Made by a program: the position numbers and the translations under genes | Shown: positions 35,418 through 44,009 of the stretch, piece after piece | Numbering within the stretch: the stretch's first letter is position 1 | How the letters are laid out: every line of letters starts with the position of its first letter | Source of the DNA: Adhaeribacter aquaticus DSM 16391 | GTDB taxonomy: Bacteria; Bacteroidota; Bacteroidia; Cytophagales; Hymenobacteraceae | Assembly (NCBI RefSeq): GCF_000473365.1 | Contig: NZ_KI421517.1 | Coordinates: forward strand, 4,538,296-4,602,295 | Length of the DNA stretch: 64,000 nucleotides | Reading direction: 5' to 3' | The notes under the pieces: generated by a model | What the model was told of the DNA's origin: nothing | Database searches by the model: none | Seen by the model: only the letters and a program-made list of their open reading frames with translations

Positions 35418-36095
35418 TTACCTCTTTTTCTTATATTTAAAGCCTCTGATTCCTTTAAAAAACGCCTCTACCTTAGAATTATCTTTTAATGCCGGGCTTA
35501 TTTCAAACCGACTATTAATGTCCAGTCCTTTCAGCCCCGGTAGACTTAATTCTTTAATTTGATCTACATGTTCCAGATCAATGCCCCCGCTTAAAAAATA
35601 AGGTGTATCATAGGTATACTTTTTCAGGATGTCCCAATTAAATGTAGTGCCATTTCCACCGTATTGCTGCCCTTTGGTATCAAACAAGTAATAGTCGCAG
35701 GTTCCTTCAAACGCTTTCAGTTTTTCAAAATCGAAAGTATCATCCACTGAAAAAGCTTTAAACACAAGAAGCCCACTGGCCTTCAAATGGTTACATAATT
35801 CCGGGCTTTCCTCGCCATGTAACTGGACTGCATTTAAGTTATACTTTTGAACAGCATGTTGAATATTTCCCAACGTTTCATTAACAAAAACACCCACTTT
35901 TTTGGTACTGGCCGGAAATTTTTGCATTAAATTCAGGTCCAATTCCTCCCCTACAAACCGGGCAGATTTAGGATAAAATATAAACCCCATCCAATCAGGT
36001 TGCAAGGCTAATATTTCCTGCATATTAGGTGCCGAGCGCATGCCACAAACTTTAATTTGTAACGGCTGAAGACTTTCCTGATTATGGCTATTCAC
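35418..36095 (-). CDS. trpF: Phosphoribosylanthranilate isomerase
   Basis: A 225-residue TIM-barrel isomerase converting PRA to CdRP. The signature LQIKVCGMRSAPN has the catalytic Cys at about residue 17, and the general-acid Asp is in YYLFDTKGQQYGGNGTTFNW. PYFLSGGIDLEHV and LKGLDINSRFEISPALKD are the phosphate-binding and C-terminal blocks. The start is GTG (36095); no ATG lies between it and the conserved core, so a non-ATG start is likely. Ends in a basic KYKKKR tail. Thirteen bp after trpC. Confidence 0.95.
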   Translation of the reverse strand: MNSHNQESLQPLQIKVCGMRSAPNMQEILALQPDWMGFIFYPKSARFVGEELDLNLMQKFPASTKKVGVFVNETLGNIQHAVQKYNLNAVQLHGEESPELCNHLKASGLLVFKAFSVDDTFDFEKLKAFEGTCDYYLFDTKGQQYGGNGTTFNWDILKKYTYDTPYFLSGGIDLEHVDQIKELSLPGLKGLDINSRFEISPALKDNSKVEAFFKGIRGFKYKKKR

Positions 36096-36108
36096 GGGTA
36101 TTTTTATT

Positions 36109-36909
36109 TTAAGCGGTTGCTAATTGCTTTAAACTCTGAATAAAAGTAGCGCAGGCTTCGCCCGGATTGTTGGTTTTCATGAAGGCTTCGCCCATCAAGA
36201 ATCCCCGATAACCATAGTTTCTTAGATCCAGGATAGTTTCCGGTTTGCCGATACCACTTTCCGACACTTTTATAAAAGAATCGGGTATCAGAGAAGCTAA
36301 ATTTTTAGAAGTATCGATTGTTTGGGAAAAATCTTTCAAATTCCGGTTATTCACCCCTATTGCATCCACCTGGTCAGTTAAGGTTCTTTCCAGTTCCTCC
36401 TGATCGTGCACCTCCAGTAGAATTTGCATGCCTAACGAACGGGCAAACTTTGCAAATTTATTTACCTGATCTGCTTCCAGAATGGCTGCAATCAATAAAA
36501 TAACATCCGCTCCCATAGACTTTGCCTCAATTATCTGATATTCATCAATGATAAAATCTTTGCGTAAAATCGGGCATTGATTTGCATGGCGGGCTGTTGT
36601 CAGGTCTTCATAAGTACCTCCAAAAAATTGCTCATCCGTCAAAACGGAAAGCGCTGAAGCACCGGCTTGTACATATCCGCTGGTAGTTTGGGCTACCGAG
36701 GCTTCTCCATTTATTACTCCTAAGGAAGGCGACTTTCGCTTAAATTCTGCAATAATGCCATTTAAATCATCGCGTAGTAAATAGTCTTTAAAAGAAAAAG
36801 GTTGTCTTTCAAAAAAAGGACTACCCTCCAAGGACTTTGTGGATATACCAGCCTTTTTATCAGCTACTTCTTTTTGCTTAACGGCAACTATTTTATCAAG
36901 AATATTCAT
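36109..36909 (-). CDS. trpC: Indole-3-glycerol phosphate synthase
   Basis: A 266-residue TIM-barrel enzyme converting CdRP to indole-3-glycerol phosphate. Diagnostic motifs are IAEFKRKSPSLGVI (catalytic Lys, about residues 52-65), VLTDEQFFGGTYEDL, CPILRKDFIIDEYQI (catalytic Lys), GVNNRNLKDF and SESGIGKPE. A stand-alone monofunctional enzyme, not fused to TrpF as in E. coli. It lies 48 bp after trpD. Confidence 0.96.
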   Translation of the reverse strand: MNILDKIVAVKQKEVADKKAGISTKSLEGSPFFERQPFSFKDYLLRDDLNGIIAEFKRKSPSLGVINGEASVAQTTSGYVQAGASALSVLTDEQFFGGTYEDLTTARHANQCPILRKDFIIDEYQIIEAKSMGADVILLIAAILEADQVNKFAKFARSLGMQILLEVHDQEELERTLTDQVDAIGVNNRNLKDFSQTIDTSKNLASLIPDSFIKVSESGIGKPETILDLRNYGYRGFLMGEAFMKTNNPGEACATFIQSLKQLATA

Positions 36910-36957
36910 TTTTTATTATAATCCTATGGCTTCAAAACCACTGGTAGTAAATTTTAT

Positions 36958-37944
36958 CTAGGCTAATAATTTTTTGAAAGATGCCAGGGCTTTCCCGGAT
37001 TCTAAAGATTCGCGGGCCGCCGCAATAGCATCCGGTATAGTTAATTTAGCATCAGAGCAGAAAATACCTAACCCGGCATTAGCCAATACAGCATTTTTCT
37101 GCGCTTCTGTACCTGTTCCTTCCAAAACATTTATAAATATTTTGGCAGCCTCTTCAATCGTATTGCCCCCTGCTAACTCTTCTGGTTTAATTAAATTAAA
37201 CCCTAAGGCTTCAGGTGTAATGATATGTTCGCCATCTGCCATTACCATTTTAAACGAACCAGTTAACGACACCTCATCATATCCATCTAATGCATGCAAA
37301 ACAATAAACCGTTTATCTGATTGCTGGTAAAGATAGGAGTACAACCGCAACAACTCCAGGTTAAACACCCCTACCATCTGGTAATTAGGCATAGCCGGAT
37401 TTACCATAGGTCCTAACATATTGAAAAAGGTTTTTAAACCTAATTCTTTCCGGATTGGTCCTACATGCCCCATAGCCGGATGAAATACCGGCGCATGTAA
37501 GAAACATATATTCGCTTCGTCCAGCTTCCGTTTTAAATAATCTGAATCATCCGTAAACTGGTAACCAAAATGCGCCATTACGTTAGATGAACCACAAATA
37601 GAGGAGACCCCGAAATTACCGTGTTTGGCTACTTTATAACCCGCTCCGGCAACTACAAAAGAAGCAATGGTAGAAATATTAAAGGTGTCTTTTCCATCGC
37701 CACCCGTGCCACACAAATCTATTACGTCATGGGTTCCTAGCTCGGGTTTTATACATAATTCCAGCATGGCATCCCGAAATCCTTCCAACTCATTGACCGT
37801 AATATTCCGCATCAGGAAAACAGTCAGAAAGGCCGCCATTTCGCTCGGATTAAACTTTCCCTGACCTAAATCCAGCAGTACCTGTTTTGCAGTTTCCTTG
37901 GTTAATGCTTTCTGCTCAAAGAGCTGCATTAATATTTGTTTCAT
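36958..37944 (-). CDS. trpD: Anthranilate phosphoribosyltransferase
   Basis: A 328-residue enzyme transferring phosphoribose from PRPP to anthranilate. PRPP-binding GTGGDGKDTFNIST (about residues 79-92), KHGNFGVSSICGSSNVMAHFG and LGPMVNPA are hallmark blocks. Not fused to TrpG; that is the separate upstream gene (18-bp gap). Length is normal for the family. Confidence 0.96.
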   Translation of the reverse strand: MKQILMQLFEQKALTKETAKQVLLDLGQGKFNPSEMAAFLTVFLMRNITVNELEGFRDAMLELCIKPELGTHDVIDLCGTGGDGKDTFNISTIASFVVAGAGYKVAKHGNFGVSSICGSSNVMAHFGYQFTDDSDYLKRKLDEANICFLHAPVFHPAMGHVGPIRKELGLKTFFNMLGPMVNPAMPNYQMVGVFNLELLRLYSYLYQQSDKRFIVLHALDGYDEVSLTGSFKMVMADGEHIITPEALGFNLIKPEELAGGNTIEEAAKIFINVLEGTGTEAQKNAVLANAGLGIFCSDAKLTIPDAIAAARESLESGKALASFKKLLA

Positions 37945-37962
37945 AGTTTTTCAGTAAGATTA

Positions 37963-38562
37963 TTAGATCCAGCTCTTTTTAGGTGTAATGCTTCCTTTTA
38001 ACCAGCTGCGCATCATAGTTTCGCCGTGTTCTGTTAAAATAGATTCCGGATGAAACTGCACTCCCTTTACATTGTATTCTTTATGGCGGAGCGCCATAAT
38101 CTGCCCTTCAGCATCTAAAGCAGTTACTTCTAAACTACTAGGCATGGATCCTGGCACTACCACCCAGGAGTGGTACCGACACGCTTTAAATTCAGCAGGA
38201 ATTCCTTTGAAAATATATTCACTTTTAGAAGTTACCCGGATTTTGGTAGCTACTCCATGTTTTGGTTCAGGTAAATTATAAAGTGTCCCGCCAAAACTTT
38301 CAGCAATAGCCTGATGCCCTAAGCAAACCCCAAATATCTTTTTGGTAGGTGCATAACGCTGAATCAACTCCGGCATGATACCCGCTTCAGAAGGCACACC
38401 CGGTCCCGGCGATAACAAAATACTATCGTATTCTTCTACCTCGTCTACCCCTATTTTATCGTTCCGGCGAATATCCATTTTGGATCCATAACCTAACTTT
38501 TTAACCAGTTGCACCAGGTTATAGGTAAACGAATCATAATTATCCAGCACTAAAATTTTCAT
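37963..38562 (-). CDS. trpG: Anthranilate synthase component II (glutamine amidotransferase)
   Basis: A 199-residue class I glutamine amidotransferase supplying ammonia to TrpE. The nucleophile is Cys80 in FGVCLGHQAIAESFGG; LDNYDSFTYNLVQ is at the start, LSPGPGVPSEAG is the oxyanion region and VQFHPESILTEHG holds the catalytic His/Glu. Could in principle also serve aminodeoxychorismate synthase (PabA), but its place between trpE and trpD favours TrpG. Confidence 0.95.
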   Translation of the reverse strand: MKILVLDNYDSFTYNLVQLVKKLGYGSKMDIRRNDKIGVDEVEEYDSILLSPGPGVPSEAGIMPELIQRYAPTKKIFGVCLGHQAIAESFGGTLYNLPEPKHGVATKIRVTSKSEYIFKGIPAEFKACRYHSWVVVPGSMPSSLEVTALDAEGQIMALRHKEYNVKGVQFHPESILTEHGETMMRSWLKGSITPKKSWI

Positions 38563-38606
38563 CTTCTAATCTATCTAAAAAGCTTTCGCTTATTTGTTCT
38601 AATTTA

Positions 38607-40019
38607 TTATAATTCGGAGGCCCGCTCTAACGCTTTGCGCAAAGCAGCCAATTTGTGATGCACCTCATTTAGTTCCGATTCCATAACTGATTTGGCTACC
38701 ACCCCGGCACCAGCCTGGTAATGTAACTGGTTCTGCACACTCAGAAAAGATCGGATCATGATAGCATGGTTAAAATCACCGTTAAAACCGATAAACCCGA
38801 TACAACCGCCATAATAACCACGGCCGGTTGGTTCTAGTTCATCAATAATGCTCATGGCTTTATATTTGGGAGCTCCCGACAAAGTACCAGCCGGGAAAGT
38901 ATCAGCAACCATTAACATGGGGGCTACCTCTTTAGACCGGATACTGGTAACTTTTGATACTAAGTGAATAACGTGCGAGTAATACTGAACCTCTTTAAAC
39001 ACCTCTACTTTTACCTCGTCGCCATGACGGCCCAGATCGTTACGAGCTAAATCTACCAACATTACATGCTCTGCATTCTCTTTCGGATCATCATAAAGCT
39101 TACGTGCTAATTCGGCATCTGAGGCATCATTACCTGTACGGCGGAAGGTACCGGCAATTGGGAAAATACTGGCTTTGTTTCCTTTCAAAAGTATTTGGGC
39201 TTCCGGCGAAGATCCAAATATCTTGAAATTACCATAATCAAAATAAAATAAATAAGGAGAAGGATTAATGGACCGCAACGCCCGGTACACATTAAATTCA
39301 TCGCCTTTAAAACCTTGCGAGAATTTACGGGATAATACTATCTGAAAAACGTTACCGAGCATACAGTGCTGCTGTCCTTCTGCCAACACTTTCAGGAATT
39401 CTTCATCTGTAAAATTAGAGGTTTCGTCGTGATTGGCCGTAAACGTAAATGATGGAATATTTTTGTTCCGGATAAGTGCTTCCAGGTTAGCAATGCCAGA
39501 TCCCGCATTTTCTTCGTTTATGCTGTGTTCAAAAATATACAGATCATCTTTAAAATGATCGAATACAATAATGTACCGGTATAAACTATACAGAATTTCT
39601 GGCAAGCCCGGATGAGCTGTTTCTTTGGGTCTAAAGGCAATATCCTCAAAATAGGTTACCGCATCATAAGCCATGTACCCAAATAAACCATTATTAATAA
39701 AATTAAACTCATTCTGCTTTACATAAAAACAGTTTATAAACTGCTGTAAATGCTTAATGGCGTCTCTCCTGTCTTCCAGATGAAACTGCTGAGTTGTACC
39801 ATCCGGGTAATACTGGCTTATTTGCTGATCCTTAAGTTCAAATCCGCCCATCGGCTCACAACAAATATAGGAGAAGCTGTTTTCGTTGCCGTGGTAGTCC
39901 GAACTTTCCAGCAAAATACAGTTCCTGAACTTATCGCGCAGTTGTAAATAAATACCCACCGGGGTAACCGTATCGGCTAACAGGTGTTTATGGACGGAAT
40001 GTAACTTAAACTTATTCAT
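38607..40019 (-). CDS. trpE: Anthranilate synthase component I
   Basis: A 470-residue enzyme making anthranilate from chorismate with ammonia from TrpG. The N-terminal LLESSDYHGNENSFSYI (about residues 35-52) corresponds to the tryptophan feedback-binding site. The chorismate-binding domain (about 205-465) carries FQIVLSRKFSQGF, PSPYLFYFDYGNFKIFGSSPEAQ, PIAGTFRRTG, HVMLVDLARNDLGR, DTFPAGTLSGAPKYKAM and the final GAGVVAKSVMESELNEVHHK. First structural gene of trpEGDCFBA, 116 nt after the leader peptide stop, so under predicted attenuation control. Confidence 0.96.
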   Translation of the reverse strand: MNKFKLHSVHKHLLADTVTPVGIYLQLRDKFRNCILLESSDYHGNENSFSYICCEPMGGFELKDQQISQYYPDGTTQQFHLEDRRDAIKHLQQFINCFYVKQNEFNFINNGLFGYMAYDAVTYFEDIAFRPKETAHPGLPEILYSLYRYIIVFDHFKDDLYIFEHSINEENAGSGIANLEALIRNKNIPSFTFTANHDETSNFTDEEFLKVLAEGQQHCMLGNVFQIVLSRKFSQGFKGDEFNVYRALRSINPSPYLFYFDYGNFKIFGSSPEAQILLKGNKASIFPIAGTFRRTGNDASDAELARKLYDDPKENAEHVMLVDLARNDLGRHGDEVKVEVFKEVQYYSHVIHLVSKVTSIRSKEVAPMLMVADTFPAGTLSGAPKYKAMSIIDELEPTGRGYYGGCIGFIGFNGDFNHAIMIRSFLSVQNQLHYQAGAGVVAKSVMESELNEVHHKLAALRKALERASEL

Positions 40020-40063
40020 TAAAAATATGAAAAATATTTAAAAATCAGATGCTTATAAACGAC

Positions 40064-40090
40064 GAAAGCCCAAGTGAACTTGGGCTTTCC
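40064..40090 (-). terminator. Attenuator hairpin in the trp leader
   Basis: On the minus strand, GAAAGCCCAAG and CTTGGGCTTTC form an 11-bp perfect stem around TTCA, followed by GTCGTTTAT. It lies between the trp leader peptide and trpE. The U-tract is weaker than in the gene-end terminators here. A hairpin at 40125-40152 (CACCTTTTAG with CTAAAGGCGTG, overlapping the end of the leader ORF) could be the pause structure. I could not derive a clear antiterminator pairing. Confidence 0.78.
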
Positions 40091-40134
40091 ATTATACTTT
40101 ATGGTAAAATTACAGATATGCCGCGTTCACGCCT

Positions 40135-40188
40135 TTAGTTTTCTAAAAGGTGCCACCAACCAGCAATATGTAATCTATTTGTCGTCAT
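40135..40188 (-). CDS. trpL: trp operon leader peptide (17 aa, tandem Trp)
   Basis: A minus-strand reading frame of 17 codons plus TAA, peptide MTTNRLHIAGWWHLLEN, with two adjacent TGG codons at positions 11 and 12. It sits directly downstream of a consensus promoter and upstream of a terminator-like hairpin and trpE. This is the classical layout of ribosome-mediated attenuation: when charged tRNA-Trp is scarce, the ribosome stalls at the Trp pair and lets transcription continue into trpE. Tandem Trp in so short a frame at this position is very unlikely by chance. The predicted transcript start lies only about four bases before the AUG, so the leader would be read almost as a leaderless message. 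Confidence 0.85.
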   Translation of the reverse strand: MTTNRLHIAGWWHLLEN

Positions 40189-40195
40189 TGTGCTG

Positions 40196-40226
40196 CAAAT
40201 ATATAAGCAGTTTTTATTTATCCAAA
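40196..40226 (-). promoter_or_regulatory. Promoter of the trp operon
   Basis: On the minus strand, TTTG (40223-40226), a 19-nt spacer and TATATTTG (40196-40203) match the Bacteroidota consensus exactly. The -7 box ends seven bases before the trpL AUG. Confidence 0.82.
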
Positions 40227-40593
40227 ATATTTGTTCCCAAAAATTAAATCTGCGTTAAAAGCTTATATTTATACTACCCTAACGGGTACTTAGGTATAAT
40301 TACTTTATTTTACTTTTACAGCTATTTCTATTAAAAGACCTTACAACCTGAATAAAGAACATTATTTTATAAGTATTTTTACACTTCCTTCAGGTAATGT
40401 ACCGTATCAAATAATTTTATCTAGTTTATTACATTTTTATTATTAAAATATTATTTTTTTCAATAAGTTTACAACTCTATAGCAAATGGCTAACAATATT
40501 TTTAATATCAGGCCGTAATATAGGTGCTTATTTATAATTTCAAGAACGAGAATTTATTTTAAACTGATCTACCAAATACTTTAGCATTTACTT
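40227..40593. other. AT-rich intergenic region between trp promoter and BadF-type gene
   Basis: About 370 bp, very AT-rich, with no open frame or RNA gene I can support. It must contain the promoter of the plus-strand gene at 40594, but no clean TAnnTTTG box is visible near it. Confidence 0.4.
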
Positions 40594-41451
40594 ATGATTA
40601 TTATTGCTGATGGCGGCTCAACTAAAACTAGTTGGTGTTTGATTACCGAATCGAATTCTAAAGTTTATTTTAATACGGAAGGATATAATCCCTATTTCGT
40701 GGATACGTCTACTGTTATTGCATCGCTGCAAAAAAACTTACCTGAAAACTTGAATAAAGAAGAAATTTCAGAAGTTTATTATTATGGTGCCGGTTGCTCT
40801 ACACCAGAAAATAATGAAACAATAGCAGCAGCCATGCGGGCTGTTTTTGTAAATTCCAAAGTAAAAGTAGGTCATGATTTATTAGCAGCTGCCCGGGCTT
40901 TACTAGGAGTTGATGCTGGCTTTGCCGCTATATTAGGAACTGGTACCAATACCTGCCTTTACGACGGTAAAGATGTAACCCTGAATATTGATTCTTTAGG
41001 TTATTTTTTAGGTGATGAAGGCAGTGGCTCATTTTTAGGTAAACGTTTATTACGTGATTATATGCGCGGCTATTTGCCAGAAGGCATGTCAAAAATTTTC
41101 AAAGAAACCTACGAACTGAGCAACGAAGATATCTTTGATCATTTATACAACCGGCCTTTACCTAACCGCTTTTTGGCCAGCTTTAGCAAATTCTTGTACG
41201 AGAACAACAATTTTTCTTACTCACGGGAAGTGGTAAAAGAATCATTTGCGACTTTTTTCACTAATTTAGTTTGCCATTATCCAAGCTACCAAGAGCATAC
41301 TTTTAACTGTGTGGGTTCTGTGGCTTATAATTTCCGGGACGTTTTAGAAGAAGTAGCCCAGGAAAATAACATGGAAATGGGTACTATTATTCGCTCTCCA
41401 ATAGATAACTTAGTTTATTACCACCTGGTTTTAGCTAAAGGCGATATTTAA
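40594..41451 (+). CDS. BadF/BadG/BcrA/BcrD ATPase-family kinase (N-acetylglucosamine kinase-like)
   Basis: A 285-residue ASKHA-fold protein. Phosphate-1 loop ADGGSTKTSW is at residues 5-14, the phosphate-2 region GFAAILGTGTNTCLY near 110-125, followed by LGYFLGDEGSGSFLGKRLLRDYM, and an adenosine motif near VGSVAYNF. The length and DGGSTKT/GDEGSG motifs fit the N-acetylglucosamine/glucosamine kinase-like branch common in Bacteroidota, often linked to cell-wall sugar recycling. Substrate is not provable from sequence. Ends in a very strong terminator; monocistronic. Confidence 0.85.
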   Translation: MIIIADGGSTKTSWCLITESNSKVYFNTEGYNPYFVDTSTVIASLQKNLPENLNKEEISEVYYYGAGCSTPENNETIAAAMRAVFVNSKVKVGHDLLAAARALLGVDAGFAAILGTGTNTCLYDGKDVTLNIDSLGYFLGDEGSGSFLGKRLLRDYMRGYLPEGMSKIFKETYELSNEDIFDHLYNRPLPNRFLASFSKFLYENNNFSYSREVVKESFATFFTNLVCHYPSYQEHTFNCVGSVAYNFRDVLEEVAQENNMEMGTIIRSPIDNLVYYHLVLAKGDI

Positions 41452-41460
41452 TATTGTTTA

Positions 41461-41508
41461 CCAAATAAAAAAGGCTTCCGCCATTAGGCAGAAGCCTTTT
41501 TTATTTGG
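41461..41508 (+). terminator. Intrinsic terminator with 18-bp perfect stem
   Basis: CCAAATAAAAAAGGCTTC (41461-41478) is perfectly complementary to 41491-41508, with a 12-nt loop; the symmetric A/T runs make it potentially bidirectional. Confidence 0.9.
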
Positions 41509-41563
41509 TGCAACCACTAACTTTTTTCTTTTCTGCGTAAGAATCAGCTCCCAACCCTGAAAA

Positions 41564-42469
41564 ATGACAATATTTAGGAATACGCTGTTACTTTATTTAT
41601 TCCTGATTCCGCAGTTGCTATTTGCTCAGGAGTTGGCAAAGCCCGAACCCGACACCACTCTCCTGAAAAACCGCCTGATTTGGGGTTCAGCAGCATTAGC
41701 AACTGGCTATACCACCTCCTTAATTGTTTTAAGCAATACCTGGTACAGTAAAGCCGACAGAACCTCCTTCCATTTTTTTAATGATAATCATGAGTGGAAG
41801 CAAATGGATAAAATTGGCCATTTTTGGGGTGCCTTTCATCAAAGCCGGTTGGGAGTAGACTTTCTAAAATCTGCCAATGTTCCTGAAAAGAAAGCTATTA
41901 TCTGGGGCGGCCTGCTAGGCGTTGTTTTGCAATCGCCAATTGAATTATTGGATGGATATGTAGCCAGTTATGGCGCCTCCCTCGGCGACTTAGGAGCTAA
42001 TGCGCTGGGATCTGCCGCCGTTATTGCCCAACAATTAAAATGGGGACAGTTACGTGTTATTCCTAAATACTCCTTCCGGCCCACTCCTTTTGCTGCCAAC
42101 CGACCTAACGTTTTGGGAAGTACTTTTTCTGAACAATTATTAAAAGATTACAACGGCCAAACCTATTGGTTATCAGCGGATATTTCTGCTTTCTTACCCA
42201 AAACCTCCCGCTACCCTAAGTGGCTGAATATTGCTTTTGGCTACGGGGCTAACGGAATGGTACATGCCCACGACCTTACAAATCAACAAGCTGGCTACAC
42301 TAGCTACCGCCAATATTACCTGGCCCTGGATTTAAATCTACTGAACATAAAAACACAAAATAAATTTTTAAAAGGCGTGTTTTACGTATTGAGTGTGGTA
42401 CATTTGCCGGCCCCAGCCGTAGAATATAACCGGCACCAGGGAATTAGAATACACCCAATTTATTTTTAA
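41564..42469 (+). CDS. DUF2279 family exported protein
   Basis: A 301-residue protein with a signal peptide (MTIFRNTLLLYLFLIPQLLFAQ). The body contains W-rich and hydrophobic segments: RLIWGSAALATGYTTSLIVLSNTWY, FFNDNHEWKQMDKIGHFWGAFHQSR, IIWGGLLGVVLQSPIELLDGYVASYGASLGDLGANALGS. The pattern DKIGH...WGG...E..DG....GAS.GD..AN..GS is diagnostic of DUF2279/YfiM-like membrane proteins. Function unknown; probably outer membrane or periplasmic. Followed after 22 bp by the DUF2027-Smr gene. Confidence 0.82.
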   Translation: MTIFRNTLLLYLFLIPQLLFAQELAKPEPDTTLLKNRLIWGSAALATGYTTSLIVLSNTWYSKADRTSFHFFNDNHEWKQMDKIGHFWGAFHQSRLGVDFLKSANVPEKKAIIWGGLLGVVLQSPIELLDGYVASYGASLGDLGANALGSAAVIAQQLKWGQLRVIPKYSFRPTPFAANRPNVLGSTFSEQLLKDYNGQTYWLSADISAFLPKTSRYPKWLNIAFGYGANGMVHAHDLTNQQAGYTSYRQYYLALDLNLLNIKTQNKFLKGVFYVLSVVHLPAPAVEYNRHQGIRIHPIYF

Positions 42470-42491
42470 AATTTAGCTTAAAGTTAATATA

Positions 42492-43460
42492 ATGAATATA
42501 GGCGACCGCGTACGCTTGCTACATGGCCGGGAAGAAGGTATAATTACCCGCTTTATTGGCCCGGATCAGGTAGAAATTGCTATTGATAATGAATTCGTGA
42601 TCCCGGTTTTACGCCGCGAGATTGTGTTAATTGCAGCTGAAGAAGGTCAATTTTTTCGCAACGATGGTAACCCCGTTCCGGAAACAAGTAAAACAAAAGT
42701 AGAGTCTGTAAAAGCACCCGCTGTTTCCAGTTTAGGAATTTATGTAGCCCTGGCGCATCAATCTTCTGAGTTATTAGCTGTTACTATTATTAATAATTCG
42801 GATTATGATTTACTTTTTACTTACGGCGAGGAGCGGGAAAATAAATACAAAGGAGTAGCCAGCGATAAATTACATCCTAAAGCCTCCAAAGTAGTTGGTC
42901 ATTTACACCTGAAAGATTTTGATAAATGGCCGGATCTGGTATTACAGTTTATTCAGCACCGATCAAATACCTTAACTTTATTAGAACCTGGCATCAGAAG
43001 AATTAAATTTAAAGCTTCTTCTTTCTATAAAAGCAAAAAAACAGCTCCGGTGATCAATAAAGAAGCATACCTGTTTCAGGTAGATGTAAAAGCTCAGGCA
43101 ATTGATTTAAACAAACTACAGGATAAATTAACCGAACAACAAGAGGCGCCCACTGAAGTTTATACCTTAAAGGCCCCGCCGCACGAAGTTGATTTGCACA
43201 TTGAAAAGCTAACTGAGATTGATCCGGCGTTAATGAGCAACAGTGAAATGTTAAAATTACAGTTACGGACTTTTCAGGATAACCTGGATCGGGCTCTAGC
43301 TGCTAACATGCACGAGATTGTATTCATTCATGGTACCGGGAATGGTGTTCTGCGGCAGGAAATACATAAAATATTGAGCCGAAATAAATTAATTAAATAC
43401 TTTGAAGATGCCCGGAAGGAAAAGTTTGGCTACGGTGCTACTATGGTAAAATTGAAATAA
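42492..43460 (+). CDS. DUF2027 and Smr domain protein
   Basis: A 322-residue cytoplasmic protein. Residues 1-50 (MNIGDRVRLLHGREEGIITRFIGPDQVEIAID) form a small beta-barrel like KOW/Tudor. The middle (about 85-215) is the DUF2027 beta-rich domain. Residues about 235-322 are a Smr domain with VDLHIEKL and the GTGNGVLR loop (HGxGxG-like, IHGTGNGVLR). Smr domains, first seen at the end of MutS2, can nick nucleic acids or act in ribosome rescue; the Bacteroidota DUF2027-Smr form is uncharacterised to my knowledge. Confidence 0.87.
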   Translation: MNIGDRVRLLHGREEGIITRFIGPDQVEIAIDNEFVIPVLRREIVLIAAEEGQFFRNDGNPVPETSKTKVESVKAPAVSSLGIYVALAHQSSELLAVTIINNSDYDLLFTYGEERENKYKGVASDKLHPKASKVVGHLHLKDFDKWPDLVLQFIQHRSNTLTLLEPGIRRIKFKASSFYKSKKTAPVINKEAYLFQVDVKAQAIDLNKLQDKLTEQQEAPTEVYTLKAPPHEVDLHIEKLTEIDPALMSNSEMLKLQLRTFQDNLDRALAANMHEIVFIHGTGNGVLRQEIHKILSRNKLIKYFEDARKEKFGYGATMVKLK

Positions 43461-43500
43461 ATACATTTTAAGTTAAAGAACCAATACCAGTAATTATTAT

Positions 43501-43508
43501 TAATTTTG
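43501..43508 (+). promoter_or_regulatory. Promoter -7 element for RNase P RNA
   Basis: TAATTTTG matches TAnnTTTG 9 bp before the 5' end of the RNA; the -33 element is unclear. Confidence 0.6.
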
Positions 43509-43517
43509 TAAAAATAT

Positions 43518-43897
43518 AGCAAGCCGTCTTATCGCTGCGCCTTAGGGCGGAGAGGAAAGTCCGGGCAACACAGAGCATCTTACTTCCTAACGGGAAGGGT
43601 CTTTTCCGGGAACAGAAAAGATACAGCCAGTGCCACAGAAAATAACCGCCGTGTAAACGGTAAGGGTGAAAAGGTGCGGTAAGAGCGCACCAGTATTGCT
43701 GGCAACAGTAGTAGCTGGGTAAACCTTAGGAGTTGAAAGACCAAATAGGCTGACAGTGTCCTGCTTCGGCAGGGCTAAGGGCTGCTCGTCTGATGTCAGT
43801 GGGTAGGTTGATGGAGCCGGCGCGTGAGTTCCGGCCTAGATAAATGATAAGACCGGGAGCATTTGTTCCCGGACAAAACCCGGCTTACAGGCTTGCT
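43518..43897 (+). ncRNA. rnpB: RNase P RNA (bacterial class A)
   Basis: A 380-nt gene for the catalytic RNA that trims tRNA 5' ends. The 5' AGCAAGCC pairs with the 3' GGCTTGCT to form P1. Universal blocks are present: GAGGAAAGTCCGGGC, CCACAGAAAATAACCGCC near the middle, GGTAAGGGTGAAAAGGTG, GGTAAACC-type, and the 3' GATAAATGATAAGACCGG with an AACCCGGCTTACAGG end. The ends were set by the P1 pairing; the following TATTTTTATTTCCC may help termination. No tRNA gene is adjacent. Confidence 0.95.
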
Positions 43898-44009
43898 GTA
43901 TTTTTATTTCCCGCTCTTTTACCAATTTAAAAACTTCTTTTGCGTTTAACCGTCTTTTGGTTTAATTTTTGACTTTTCATACGCATCTAATACTAAACCC
44001 AGTGCTATA

